DNA of 64,000 bases from contig CM068832.1 in assembly GCA_028554795.2 (NCBI GenBank), positions 82,293,180 to 82,357,179 of the forward strand. Direction: 5' to 3'. The stretch is from Sinohyriopsis cumingii (taxonomy: Eukaryota; Mollusca; Bivalvia; Unionida; Unionidae). The translations under genes were made by a program, and so were the position numbers. The notes below the pieces were generated by a model, which did not search any database, was not told the origin of the DNA, and saw only the letters and a program-made list of their open reading frames with translations. Positions 43,291 through 55,280 of this stretch are shown one piece after another. Position 1 is the first letter of the stretch, and each line of letters begins with the position of its first letter.

Positions 43291-43489
43291 GGAGAATAGG
43301 TAAGAGGTGGTGGAAGATACATACCCATACTCCTGAGATGCCATCTCTGGTCCCCTAAGGTGTGTGAGACAGCTTCTAGATAACCTGAGTGGAGAAGACT
43401 CCATCTGTCGGAGTGCAGTTTCAGAAAAGGAAACTTTTCCCTCTTGAAAATCCAAAAGAAGTCATTTAGATGAATATTATGAAGCTGTC

Positions 43490-45060
43490 ACATACCTGGA
43501 AAAGTGAACTGTTGCGTCATGGCGATAGGTCATACCCGATCAAGTTGAGCCCTTAAGGACAAATGATCTCTTAGATAAAAACTGGAGAATGTTGACTCCA
43601 GTCTCCATCCCACGCATGGAGAATATCGGTTGGAGAACAGTCCAGGTCAAGTGCTATGCTTGTGGCAAGTAATAACCTTGTGAAGTGAAATGTGTAACAA
43701 ATTTGAGCCGGGATTATTTCTTGAGATGTAGATATGAAAGGGTCTGTGCTGATAATATCTTAATGTTCCTGTTTGGGAAGTAAAAACAGGCATGATCTCC
43801 CTTGACGCTAAGGCTCTGTCATTTTAAGATACCACTTCAAAGCGTGTATTGGATCTTGTAGGTGGTCTTGAACTGAAGTATCAAGAGTAAACAGTGATTT
43901 AATTACAAAAGTCTGGTTACCCATGAAGGGGAGCCTGTTCTTGGCAATGAAAGAGAGTACCATCATGAGTGAAACTGCCCAATCTAGTCAGAACTGCATG
44001 TAATTTGGGTCCGCTTATATGGCATGTATGTCACTGATTCTGCCTGCTACACCAAATACAGTGAGGATGCAGGTATTGTATGTAAGATGAGTCAATGATG
44101 CGCTTGAAAGTGGGGGGACTTCACAAAGTTATTGATTCATCATGTTGGAACTATAAGTAGATGGGTCCAACAAGATAAAAATTGCTGATTTTGCTGCCAA
44201 ATGCCATAGCAGTCAGGCAGGACTTGTATGATAAGTGAACTAATTAAGTTCTTGAGAGCAGTTCAGTTGGTGTCTTGTTCAACCAGGTTAATATCCATGA
44301 AAAGACCATTTAGGAAAGGATCCAGTGTCACTGACCAGGAGAAATTCAAAAGAACAGAAGATCAAACAGGTATATGATTCAATGCTGATATCATCTCTTT
44401 ATGATAGCACAGTGTGCTAGTGATTGTGGAACAGTAAGTTTAACTGCGATTGGTGCTAAATGTTTCTATTTGGAGAGCTTAGAAAGTTAGTTGTTGTGGT
44501 ATTGATGTCTCCATTGGAATAAAATAATCTGGTGTAAACCAATGAGATTATATTCCATTGCCTTCGTAGACTGACCTGGTTGGTATTCCCTATTGGAGTA
44601 GAGTAATAAAGTGAAGAGACACTCAGATACTTTGATTCCTGTATCACATTCAGAATCCAAGGTGTTAAGACGTGTATACATTCAGCCATTCCAGTGTAAA
44701 GGAAAACGCAATTAGCCAAGCTTATGGGTTTAGGACTGGTTAGACAAAGGTTGGGGCTGTTGGCATTCCATCTTGTCAAATGTCCATCATAAGTTGAACC
44801 CATTGATCATGAATCATAAGAAACTGATAGATCAAAAGGCTAGTATGTTTGTCCAAGTTTCTGCAAGCAGAAAAACGAGTCTGTCAATACATTAGCCAGC
44901 CTACGATATGTCAAACTTAGACCTGGATTGCTGTTGAGGACACCACTTTAGAAAATCCCAAACAAGAATACATATGTCCAGGTCTGATCATGAAGGAACA
45001 TGGTCATCTTGGCTGGCATGATGTTGTCTAATTTTCGAGACTGGGATGAGGTACGGGACA
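43490..45060 (-). mobile_element. DIRS-like retroelement piece B (RNase H end and tyrosine recombinase)
   Basis: Minus strand, right to left: end of RNase H (ANVLTDSFFCLQKLGQTY near 44900); an open frame 44803-44456 with TRWNANSPNLCLTSPKPISL, which corresponds to the D-L-F-A-T-x-x-N-x-x-L-P-x-F-V-S-P-x-P block of DIRS RNase H; then recombinase sequence LTYNTCILTVFGVAGRISDI (near 44050), VIKSLFTLDTSVQDHLQDP (near 43900), ATSIALDLDCSPTDI and FYLRDHLSLRAQ (near 43570). The R in R-x-S-D-I would be the first catalytic arginine. Later catalytic positions are degraded and there are several stops. Tyrosine recombinases of this family integrate a circular DNA copy without duplicating the target. Confidence 0.65.
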
Positions 45061-46020
45061 TTCATCCATGTATTCGGTCCATAATTATAATATGCGAGAC
45101 TGTAACTGATGCTTGCTGCTACTCTCCATCTCACTGTTTTCTTTACTCAAGCTATGACTGACTTCTGTCCATAATATGCAAGTCTTGCATGTAGTAAAGG
45201 AATGACAACTAGAGAATTATACATGTTGAGTGGTTGTCAGAACAGTCTTGCCTAATGTCAAAATCTGCAAGATAACACAGAGCAGACCGTATATGCATTT
45301 AGTACAGTGAGTGTCCTGCTTTGAATTTGTAAGAAACCGGTTACCCACTATGATAAAAACCTGTAGACGGATGTACATGACCTGTACAGGTAGAAGGTTA
45401 TATCCTCAGTATTAATAATTAGATGTGGAAGGTAAATAATTAATTCTAGTCACAAATTACCTCAACGCATGTAAATTGGACTGCCTGTATCGGTAGAATC
45501 ACTGGAACATCGCTTATAGTACTTACATGTGCAATCTGGAAAACAAATAATAAATTCTAGTCACAGCTTACCCACAGGAAGGTTTTTTGTTGAGACAACT
45601 ATACAGATAAATATCACTCAAGTGTCACTTATAGTAACATGCATAAACTGAATGCTACCGAGTAAAGCACATAAAGAAAACTAACCTGTACGTATCCGAG
45701 CAGAAAGGAAGCTGTACAGTAATATAAACAAGTTTCTATATTACACACAAATACCTGCACATAAAAAAGGAACTGAAGCACTATACAACAATATCCATTA
45801 CAATACAACTGCCAGTAGGAATAGGCCCAATGACTTTCTATACATTTAATATTAATAAAGTGTCACGTATACGACCATGACGTGCTAGCAGATGGCCTAA
45901 TGAAAGCAATGATGCATCAATATAAAAATATCAATTCACAAAAGAAAAGAAGGAAATACTAAATGCATTGGTATAGAAAACTTACCTAATATGTATCCGG
46001 TCATAGCAAAATTATGAAAA
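45061..46020. repeat. Short interspersed phrases next to DIRS-like piece B
   Basis: Related strings recur: TTAATTCTAGTCACAAATTACC near 45440, ATAAATTCTAGTCACAGCTTACCC near 45550, and GAAAACTAACCTGTACGTATCC near 45678 versus GAAAACTTACCTAATATGTATCC near 45976. The first two resemble TTATTTTCTAGTAAAATATG near 42950, on the other side of the retroelement. They may be remnants of its terminal repeats. No coding sequence. Confidence 0.35.
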
Positions 46021-47547
46021 TGTAGGCACATATAAATTAAAACTAAATTATTTTAGTGATCTTTAAATTCCTGTGATGCAATAGTAGGAACAAGATCACA
46101 GAGTAAAGTCTCAGATTCCATATGCAACCCTATGATAAGTTTTGCCTTTGTATAACAAAACTCAGTTATACCACCACCTGGGTTATACCGTGTTTGTGCT
46201 TTGTAAAAACCTATCCCTCCTCTTATGGTTAAGGAGACCTTAATCATATAAAAGATCTTCTCTTTAGAAGACCCACTATCTTTGTTGAGTAATGTGCTGT
46301 TCCTCCCTCTCTTACTGATATGAGTGCACTCCATTCATTAGGAAGTATCCATTACCCCCTCACAAGTGCTAACAGTATTTCCCTCTTGGAAGATGCTGTC
46401 TCTTCCTCTTTTATTCTGGAAGACGCAATCAATTCCAGGCAGATTATTAACACCAAGTTATCTAGACTAACTGATTCACAGGAGAGGAAGATCAAACTTC
46501 TTTTATCTTTATATACATTTGCTATGTTCAGCAAGTCGCTGATGTTGTCAGGCCACAAACATCATGAACATTGTTAGCACAAAATACATGCTGTGTATAA
46601 CCACATAGGGCTTTCTTGTGCCCACATTTAACCCACTTTGAGACATTTGTAATGAAAAATCCTGAATCAAGAAACATTTGTATGAATAACAAATGATGAA
46701 GGACAAAGATGGTTGCATTATTTTCATTGTTACTCTTTACTACTCATTTTCGAAACAAACGAATATGTTGAAGTTTATTTGTATTTCACTCACAAATTAT
46801 AAAGTGAATTATATTAATGCTAAAATATCATTAGATTTCTTGTTGATACTAATGTTAGCTGCATTAATAAAAATAATATAAGAATCCATGTTCCAACATG
46901 TAAAAACTTAATGCAAACACTGATGGGATAATCTGACAACTCAATAGGAAATATACACATTTCTAAAGTTAATTTCCATACCTTTTTATACAAGGAATTT
47001 GGAGAGCAGGTAGTTTGTTTGGCAAGATGCACTAATTAAATTATCACCAGTGATTATCAAAATAATAATCTCTTTTGATAATAATGGCCTGACCGATAAT
47101 TGTTTGCTTAATGAACATGAATATCAAGCCCTGAAATTTAGTGAAACCATCACTTCTAGTATCTATTTCTTTAAGCAAATATTTCCATGTGTGACTTGAG
47201 ATGTTAACTGGGAAAGAAAGAGAGTGTACTTTCGTTTGCACATGAGCTGGCTACTGGGTCAATGCAAGCATACTAAGAATTTCTAGGAGAGAAGGATGGA
47301 GGCATTTTACAAGGCTGAGAAGGAAAAACCTTAACAAAAGTGACAGGTAAAGTATTACCGATATCAAACTATATTGTCATAGCATCTCAAAGAAGTGTGC
47401 ACTTACAAATATATTCCAAATTTTGCACTGCTCTAGAAGTTGCATCACTTATTAGTGCACAATACATCACACTCTTCATTATTAATGAAACTTCCTTCCA
47501 GATAAGGAACTAAGAAAGCTGCAAATTCTGTCTATAATAAGCCAATA
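46021..47547. other. Spacer left of the STAND gene; unresolved frames
   Basis: Opposing frames at 46053-46334 (minus, 93 codons) and 46320-46577 (plus, 85 codons) have fairly natural composition but no recognisable motif, and I could not choose between strands. Downstream of the STAND gene stop (minus strand), a candidate AATAAA on the minus strand lies near 46775. Confidence 0.3.
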
Positions 47548-50500
47548 CTAATACTTCAGATGCAGATTCATATTGTGTGAACCAAGTGTAGTTGAGATAC
47601 CTTCTTTAACCAGCAGATCATGAACATCATACAACTTACACCTATCAGCCTGTTGTAATGCAAAAGATGCACTCTCACAATGGGGATCCCAATTACCATT
47701 GTCTTTCAAATGCTGTACAACTTTTGAAATAGACTTCAATGAAAGCCTAGGGGATTGTATTACAATTGACAGATTCTCCATTGTAAGTGAGATTCCTTCT
47801 TCAACCAACAGATCACAAATATCATTCATCTCCTTTACATAAGCCCACTGTAATGCAACAGATGCACTCTCACAATGGGGATTCCAATTACCTTTGTCTT
47901 TCAAATGATGTACTACTTTCATAAGTAACTGATATGACCCCAAACATCGCCTCAAATCCGTCATTTTTAATGATATTCCTTCTTGGATCAACAGATCAGA
48001 AACTTCACATTTCTGTTTATCACTGGGATATATTTTCCCGTAAGCTACTACCAGTGCTAAAGATGCGTCATCAGATGAGAGATCCCAAAGATTTTCTTCT
48101 TTTAAAAGCTGTATTGCTTTGGTTATCAGTTCAATGGATCCACAACAAACAACATCAGGTAAATTCTTCATTGTCAATAAGACTCTCTCACGGATAAGAA
48201 GATTACAAACATCATCATTCTGTTTCATAATGGCCAATTCTAATGCATAAGAAGCCAACTTAGATGTAGGATCCCAAACGTTAGTTATTTTCATTAGCTC
48301 TACTAGGGTTGTGACCAATTCGCTTGATTCCCTGCCCACAGCAACAGTAAGTATCATCATGGTTGGTGAGATGTTCTCCATAAGCAGTAGAAAAAAAGAG
48401 GCATACTTTCTGAAAAAAAAAGCTACTTCTAAAGCTTGTGTTACAAATTCTGATGATGGATCCCAAGTGTCAGTGTCTTTCAAATGTTTTATTGTTTGTG
48501 CAATAAACTCTTTTTCTTTCAAATGCTCTTCTGGTGTTCTAGATGTCCCAAATACCACATCAAAAATATTTTTCATTTTAAATGGGACACCCTCCTTCAA
48601 AAGCAGATTGGAAATATCATACATGTGATTCACACAGGCAGTCTGCAATACCTTCAATGCATGACAAGAATTTGCATCCCAGTTGTTGGTGTTCTTCAAA
48701 TGATGTATTACTTTGGTAACAGACTCAACTGATGCTGGCAACGTAGATTTTGGGAAAATACCGATTCCTCGTTCATATATCAAATTTGGCAGATTCTCCA
48801 TTGTTAACGAGACCCCTTCCTGAACCAGCAAACCAAAAAGACTATAGTTCTCAAATATATAAGCATTCTGTAAATGAGTGGACATATGTTGACATTTTGG
48901 ATGCCATTTATTAATGTCTTTCAAATGCTCTATTGCTCTCTTTACAGATTCAACTGGTATTTTAGGTCTCCATAATATTTCTCTAAGATTCAACATAGTA
49001 AATGAGGCTCCCTCATCGATCAGTACATCACAAACATCATACTTCTGTGTCCTGTATGCTTCAGTTAATGCCTCAGATGCACATAAAGACTGTGGATACC
49101 AATTCCCATTGACTTTCAATTGCTGTATTGCTTTTGGAAAAAAATCACTTGATTCACAATTTACCAGGTAGGGTAGATGTTCCATATCCAATATGATTCC
49201 CTGCTGAATCAATATCTCATAAACATCATATTTCTGTTGCACTAAAAGATTCATTATAGTTTCATGTAAAATGCTAACTTTGACATCCCATTTTCCATTG
49301 TCTTTTAAATGGAGTATTGCTTTGATAACTGAATCTCTTGATCCTTTATGTAGGATCTCTGGTAGATCTGACATTGTCAATGCTACTCCCTCCTGCAGCA
49401 GCTGTTCAGATATTTCATTCCTTTCTTTGATGTAAGCTATTTTTAATGCTACTGAGGCAATTTCAGAATTGGGATCCCACTTCTTTCTTTCTCTCAAATG
49501 TTCTATTACCTTGGTAAGAGACACTTTTGTTCCCCAGCATCTATCATCAGTTATAATGCCCATTGTAAGTGGGACTCCCTGCTTGACCAGTAACACACAA
49601 ACATCACTCATATCTTTGCCTAAAGCATTTCTTAATGCTTGTGATGCATAACCCGATGTGGGGTCCCATTGGAAGTTAATTATCAGATATTGTAATACTT
49701 TTGTTATTGATTCCTCTGATCCCCAAGATACAACATCAGGAAGATTCTTCATTGCAAAGGAGACATTAATCTGAATCAGCAGTTCAAAAAGATCACATTC
49801 ATGACTGTATGCAATTTCTCCAGCTTTGGATACACAGTCAGACTCTGGGTTCCACTGGTTGGTGTCTTTCAAATCTTGGATAACATTTTTTGCAGCTGTG
49901 TATGACTCATGTTGTAAAACAGTTAAAAAATTGTCCATCGTTATTTTCACCCCTTCTTTCAAAAGAAATTCTGCCATATCCAGCTTATAATTACTGTAAA
50001 CATAGACTAGTGCCTTAGAAAATTGAAATTCCTTTTGAAAAGAGCCAGGGTCATTTTTCCATAACTTTTCCTGATTATCTTTTTCATCCAGAGGATCCCA
50101 TTTATTACTGTGCTTAAGATATTGTACTAATTTTACTAATGCATCTATATCACCCTTCTCTACAACACACATGACATGGCTGCTGTCCAGCTCAATACCC
50201 TCCTTCAATAACAATTCCACCAACCTTGGATTTCCTGAAATAAAAGCTCTACAAAGTGATTCCCTCAGATACATATTTTGTGGCTTCAATGATCCACCTC
50301 TTTTTAAACTCTCAAGGATTGTTTTAACTATGTCAATGTTGCCATGTTTCAGAGCATTACAGAGGCTGATAGGGGATATATTAGCATTCATTGAGATCAG
50401 TTTATCTGCTATGTCAAAGTGGTTATAATAGAGAGCTAAATCTAGCAGACACTTTTTTTCATTGCACCTCCAACACCCTTTGTTGAATGTATCAATATCA

Positions 50501-51336
50501 TGGCTGCAGATTAGGAATCCCAGAAACTGGTCATAACCTAGCCCTGCTGTGTTTTCATCACTTTGTAATATAAATTGAAGAAAAGTTTCACATTCACCTT
50601 CTAATAAATTTTGTCGATGTATATACAATTCTTTAGAACTTAAAAAGTCATTGATTCTGTCACATTTCCGTAACTGATCTTTCAGTTTAACCGCAAACCG
50701 GTGTTGTTTAAATGCTGAATGTCTGTCGAATCTACTATACATCATATTTCCATTCAAAGCATCACGGATTATTCTTTCTGCCAGATGTTCATAAACAGAG
50801 ACAGGAATGAACACATTATGAGAAGTTCTGTCCTTTGATTCTGCAGCGTATGTTCTCTGATTTAAGTATTCATTGTCACAATATTTTACAACCATCTCTG
50901 GAGAACGTTCCCCAAGGACACATCCAACAGCTTCCAACACTGTATTATGGGAAAAGGTGATCAAAGAATCACACTTTCTAACATACAATCCAGATAAATT
51001 GTCATAGGTCTTTCTTAATAAGATTATTGATGCCTTTTTCTTTGAAATAATGAGGTGGATGGCCAATTCAATCAATAAATTATTCTCCCACTCTGATAAA
51101 GTCTCCAGTGATAAACATTGCTCATATATGAAATCTGTACAAAATAAAAAAGCCAAAGAAAGAAATCTTTGGTCGTCTAATTTACTTATATTCACAGAAA
51201 ACAGTTTGTCAGGCTGTTTGAAGAAATCTGGCCCATTAGCAAATAAGCAATTATCCCCTGCAAAATATGAACAGCACTGGGGAAAACCAATCAAGCCATT
51301 AAAATTGGCAATGCATCCTTTTATTGTCATCATCAT
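47548..51336 (-). CDS. STAND protein repeat region: winged-helix-like, ankyrin-like and 13 W-D-P repeats
   Basis: A frame of 1262 codons. Residues 10-60 (GFPQCCSYFAGDNCLFANGP) read as the direct continuation of an nSTAND3 NTPase, which in this family is normally followed by a G-F-P-x-C-C-x-x-F stretch. Residues 60-260 are helical, with the F-S-H-N-T-V-L-E-A-V segment also typical. Residues 290-400 are ankyrin-like (LLDLALYYNHFDIADKLIS, LVELLLKEGIEL). From about 400 to the end come 13 copies of a 61-75-residue repeat with cores such as VVHHLKDKGNWNPHCESAS and ICDLLVEEGISLTMENL. The first ATG lies inside the end of the upstream NTPase frame, so the true protein almost certainly begins further upstream. 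No signal peptide or membrane helix, so probably cytoplasmic. Such proteins are presumed immune sensors; partner and trigger unknown. Confidence 0.75.
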   Translation of the reverse strand: MMMTIKGCIANFNGLIGFPQCCSYFAGDNCLFANGPDFFKQPDKLFSVNISKLDDQRFLSLAFLFCTDFIYEQCLSLETLSEWENNLLIELAIHLIISKKKASIILLRKTYDNLSGLYVRKCDSLITFSHNTVLEAVGCVLGERSPEMVVKYCDNEYLNQRTYAAESKDRTSHNVFIPVSVYEHLAERIIRDALNGNMMYSRFDRHSAFKQHRFAVKLKDQLRKCDRINDFLSSKELYIHRQNLLEGECETFLQFILQSDENTAGLGYDQFLGFLICSHDIDTFNKGCWRCNEKKCLLDLALYYNHFDIADKLISMNANISPISLCNALKHGNIDIVKTILESLKRGGSLKPQNMYLRESLCRAFISGNPRLVELLLKEGIELDSSHVMCVVEKGDIDALVKLVQYLKHSNKWDPLDEKDNQEKLWKNDPGSFQKEFQFSKALVYVYSNYKLDMAEFLLKEGVKITMDNFLTVLQHESYTAAKNVIQDLKDTNQWNPESDCVSKAGEIAYSHECDLFELLIQINVSFAMKNLPDVVSWGSEESITKVLQYLIINFQWDPTSGYASQALRNALGKDMSDVCVLLVKQGVPLTMGIITDDRCWGTKVSLTKVIEHLRERKKWDPNSEIASVALKIAYIKERNEISEQLLQEGVALTMSDLPEILHKGSRDSVIKAILHLKDNGKWDVKVSILHETIMNLLVQQKYDVYEILIQQGIILDMEHLPYLVNCESSDFFPKAIQQLKVNGNWYPQSLCASEALTEAYRTQKYDVCDVLIDEGASFTMLNLREILWRPKIPVESVKRAIEHLKDINKWHPKCQHMSTHLQNAYIFENYSLFGLLVQEGVSLTMENLPNLIYERGIGIFPKSTLPASVESVTKVIHHLKNTNNWDANSCHALKVLQTACVNHMYDISNLLLKEGVPFKMKNIFDVVFGTSRTPEEHLKEKEFIAQTIKHLKDTDTWDPSSEFVTQALEVAFFFRKYASFFLLLMENISPTMMILTVAVGRESSELVTTLVELMKITNVWDPTSKLASYALELAIMKQNDDVCNLLIRERVLLTMKNLPDVVCCGSIELITKAIQLLKEENLWDLSSDDASLALVVAYGKIYPSDKQKCEVSDLLIQEGISLKMTDLRRCLGSYQLLMKVVHHLKDKGNWNPHCESASVALQWAYVKEMNDICDLLVEEGISLTMENLSIVIQSPRLSLKSISKVVQHLKDNGNWDPHCESASFALQQADRCKLYDVHDLLVKEGISTTLGSHNMNLHLKY

Positions 51337-51855
51337 GCATAACCTTTTTAAACCTCTGAAGTTCTTTATTCAAAATTTTCATCTTTTCTGCCTCTTGTAG
51401 TTTATCTGTAGACAGAGTCAGTGCAAATTCATCACAAAATAGATTAATTGACCCTAAATATGTGTTAGCCTCTGCCAGTATGTCAACTTTGGTTGTAACA
51501 ATGACCTTTAACTTTCCAGCATCCACATGTTCCATTATGGTTGGCAGATATAAAAGCCATTCTTGCAGATGACTCTGATCAAGGCTAAACTGTCCAAATA
51601 CATCTTCTAATATAACAATGTCTACCCAATCTGTGTCAATGGTCTTCCAATCTTTTGGACACTTGACCAGCACTCGCCGATCTCTACAACATTCATCATC
51701 TATCAGATGAAGGGCTGTAGTTGTTTTCCCTTCTCCTGGGTTTCCCTTGTTGACAACTGATCTTTTATCTTGTAGCAGTTTCTTAGCTTCCTCCAGCTGT
51801 TTTGTTGTAATTAATTCCAGCTTCCTTACTGAATCAAGTTTATTCTCAGTCTGAC
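51299..51855 (-). CDS. nSTAND3-type P-loop NTPase domain
   Basis: The frame carries Walker A GNPGEGKTT, the Walker B-like strand VDIVILEDVFGQF and a sensor-1-like KVIVTTK, then DKLQEAEKMKILNKELQRF, where the family enters its helical region. This is the NTP-binding switch module of STAND proteins. It starts at a splice acceptor (CTTTCCTTTCAAG) at 51856-51857, so translation does not begin here; there is no good ATG. It ends with TAA at 51299, 38 bases inside the next frame (47548-51336), which continues the family sequence. A one-base shift between about 51299 and 51340 would join them. That could be a real pseudogene lesion or an assembly error. Without the join the NTPase would be truncated. 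Confidence 0.75.
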
Positions 51856-52741
51856 CTTGAAAGGAAAGCAAGCATGTACTTAGAAAGTAAGACAGAATGC
51901 ATAATATTTAATTATCTCATTTCCTATCTAATTACAAATCTTATTATAACCTTTAATGTGTAGGAATCAAATTGACTTGTTTGGTGTTTTATGACACAGC
52001 AATGCAAGTACATTATTTAATACCAGATAAATGGAACAAAGTAATAAGGATCAGAGAAGGGAGAAGAGCAGAGAAGAGGCTGGTTGTTGCAACTCTATAG
52101 CTAGCTGCAAGGACAGACGGGCCTAGTCTGATCAATTGTCAAATCTTCAAGTTTCTGGCTCTATTAGTGACAGAATCAATTTCACTGACCTCCTTAACTT
52201 TTAAATGTCACCATTATGATTAAGGAAACCCAAAATGTTATACTTGGAATCTTACTGTTGGCATGAGCCACAAGGATGGTAACAAGAGTCAGTAGACTAT
52301 GGCTTACAGTAGAGTGAAGTTTATAGTTTGCTTGAGTATGCTACTCTATGATGACCAGACATAAATGCAGTAAATTGTGTATATCTCTGTCCCATTCTTG
52401 GGATCCATGACAAGTGGGTCGAGGCACTGAAAACAAAATAAAATTGTTCCATATTGGCAAAGATAAATAATCAAACAATTTTCATTAGTGAGAGATCTGG
52501 TCTAAAATAGATATGGAACAAATAAAACAGTTATTTGGATGAAGAAACTATTTAGAGTAATGGGACTTGGCCATCATTTCTCACTACAATATCATCTGAC
52601 AGGAAGCAGAATGTAACAAAGCTCTTGCCATTTGTCATTGTTAAAAACCCCAGGCTCTGATTGGACAGCCAAAGAGAGTCAACAAAGTGAGTTTGGGTCA
52701 ATCACATGCCAAGTGTGGATGGAAAACTCATGCTGATAATG

Positions 52742-52975
52742 GTGTTGTATTTCTGTGTTTCATGCCATTTTTCAGCACATGATAGGCTATATTGCAGCAA
52801 GTCTAACTGGTGGAGGAAGAACCCAGGCATATCCACATAGAACCACTGACCCATGGAAAGCTGGCAAGCTTCCTAATCTACCCAAAGAGCCCAAGCCTGA
52901 AACTTGAATCCATGCAGACAGGTCAGATGTTGATCTGTAAAGGTGAGCACCAAAACTACTCAGACACCCAGGGTC
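52742..52975 (-). mobile_element. tRNA-derived SINE, family 1, diverged minus copy
   Basis: Plus-strand order TTTCATGCCATTTTTCAGCA, CATGATAGGC, GGTGGAGGAAGAACCCAGGC, GAAAGCTGGCAAGC, GACAGGTCAGATG matches the reversed family body. The tRNA head is eroded. Confidence 0.75.
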
Positions 52976-54279
52976 CTCACTATGTTAATCTACTTCATCC
53001 AAAGAAATTTTTGTAGATACCCGTCAATATATCTCTGGATGGATCTTTCAACTCCTGTCAAGGTGTCATGTGATCTCGGGTTTTTGATTACTGCAGTGAG
53101 TCACAGATGCTGGCTGCACTTAGTCTTAGATCCTGGAAAATCTCAGACATTTGAGCATCGCTCAAGTGAAATGAATGTTCATTCAATTACTAGGCAAGTT
53201 ATTTCTCAACATGTTTTTAACATCTTGATAGACCTTTTCACCTCTAATAGTTTTGCAGTACTTTAAATGCGAGAAATTAGGTCACCACAAAGGTGAATAT
53301 AAGATAACATTAATCTCCAACTGCGAGCAGGAGGGCCACAATGGATCATCATGCACCAAAGAAAATCTTGTACAGTGTAAAAGTGAACACTTTAGATTCT
53401 GTTAATGCCACATACACAATACAGCTAGCATCTGTTAAAAAAAGAGTTGAAATCAAGAAATGAATGGGTTTTATTGCAGGATAGATTAATTTTCAGTAAG
53501 GTTTAACAAACTATTATGTACTGATATTGTCATGTTGGCATTTTTTAAATGGCTCCATGTTCTTTATCTCTTCAACATATTTTTATTTGCTTGACAACAT
53601 TTCTTGATAATGCCATAACAAGAAACCAACAGCCTGATCATGTATTGCTTTAACTATTCCACTGAATACAAAAACAATATATTTAGACTTAATACAGACA
53701 AGTCAATAAGCAGGATTTGACCACAACAATCATACTTGCTATTATTCCATAAGTCCATAATCTAAGGATAATTTCATTGAAACTTGTGGTCAAATCATAA
53801 TGGTTGGCAGGGCCGTTTTTTTTTCTTTTTCTCGAGGATAATTTTAAGCATGTTATAATACTTTTTCCAATTCTAACTAGAGTTAAGTAAATGTGTAGCA
53901 ATATTTCCTTCACTGATTTTTCCAAAAAGTGTAACATTTTACATCAGAAGAACTGCTATACAGCTAGCATCGTCTACTGAATTGATCCCTGCTGTTAGAA
54001 TATAGGACTTGGCTGATAAATTGGAAACTATTCATATGTCTACACTTAAAGAATATACACTTATGTGGCATTACAAGGGCGGTTAATCTGTGTAGTGAGC
54101 TTGGATTACTGGGGTTGTCCTTACAGCCGTGTGGCCCAATATCCAGAATCACAAATATGGAAACCATTGAGATCACCATCTATGGACGCTGTGTTCACTG
54201 ACTCAGCAGATGAATGCTTGCCAAGAAGGCCACAGGTTTGATTTCCACCATATGATCAGCTTGAAACATCACTGAGATG

Positions 54280-55280
54280 CATGGATTTCACTCCTAATCA
54301 AACTCATCCAAGATACTGATACAAGTTCAGATAGCCATTATGATCAAAATCTGTTCAATATATAATAGCTAGAGCATTCGCTAGGTCAGGCAATAACATG
54401 CAAGACTTTCACATTAACATACCTCATTAATATGTGTCAAAGGCGCTTGTAATTAAACTGACTAGACACCTTAATCAGTCATGCCAAAATTCCAGGCATC
54501 ATCAAAGTCTGGTTTGAAGTACGTCATCTAGAGTGTTCAGTAACTCAATCAATCAGATGCATGAGCACATCTTGAAAACGTATGGCTGTCAGTCACACTT
54601 GAGTTCATCTGAACATTTGGTGATAAAAATTTACATACCAAATATAACCAATATTGGATCATAAAGATGGTTTATACATTGTCTACATGTACATGATCAT
54701 CTCAATAATATCAGTGGTATTGCTCATAAATTCACTCATCTGAGGCCATCATGACGTAAGCCAACATATCAAATTAGATCAGAAATAATGGGCAATCGAG
54801 TGTTCTCAAGCTCAGTCAATCTGATACTAGATCACCTCAATAGCATATGTTAATGTCACCAATAATAAACTTAATCAAAGATCTTGATGAATGGTAAGCT
54901 CAGATATCAAATTAAATAAAAATCCAGTCAGAAAATGTCATCAAGAGGGGTCACTAGATCAACCAAGCAGATGCAGGTTCTTCATATGCATGGACTTTGC
55001 TCATAATCAAACTCATCCAAGTCTTGATAATATAATGTAACACACCAAATCTGATCTGAAATATGACTTCTAGAATTTTCACAAGCTCAACCATCCCCAT
55101 GTAAGATTGTCTCATGAATATATGTGGATGTCAGTCATAACTGAAGTTATGTGGGATCTTTACTTTGACCAAAATATTATTAAAAAATGAAGCCTCTGGA
55201 GTAATCAAAAACAAAAATAAATGCTGACAAAAGGACAGCAGATGGACAAAATGCCAAACCATAATCTCACTAGGCCTTTA
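54280..55280. repeat. Degenerate satellite, irregular units of about 125-270 bp
   Basis: A common phrase (CTAGAGTGTTCAGTAACTCA near 54530; CGAGTGTTCTCAAGCTCAGT near 54798; AGGGGTCACTAGATCAACCA near 54945; CTAGAATTTTCACAAGCTCA near 55070), each followed by CAATCAGATGCA-like and ATATGTGGATGTCAGTCA-like text, repeats at irregular spacing. It ends near CCAAACCATAATCTCACTAG. It lies within the putative intron. Confidence 0.6.

Noticed and set aside
46053-46577. Opposing frames of 93 (minus) and 85 (plus) codons
   Set aside because: Both look moderately natural but neither has a motif or convincing splice sites; strand could not be chosen.
47934-51400. Plus-strand frames of 60-116 codons opposite the STAND gene
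   Set aside because: They are antisense shadows of the long minus-strand frame, with no motifs of their own.
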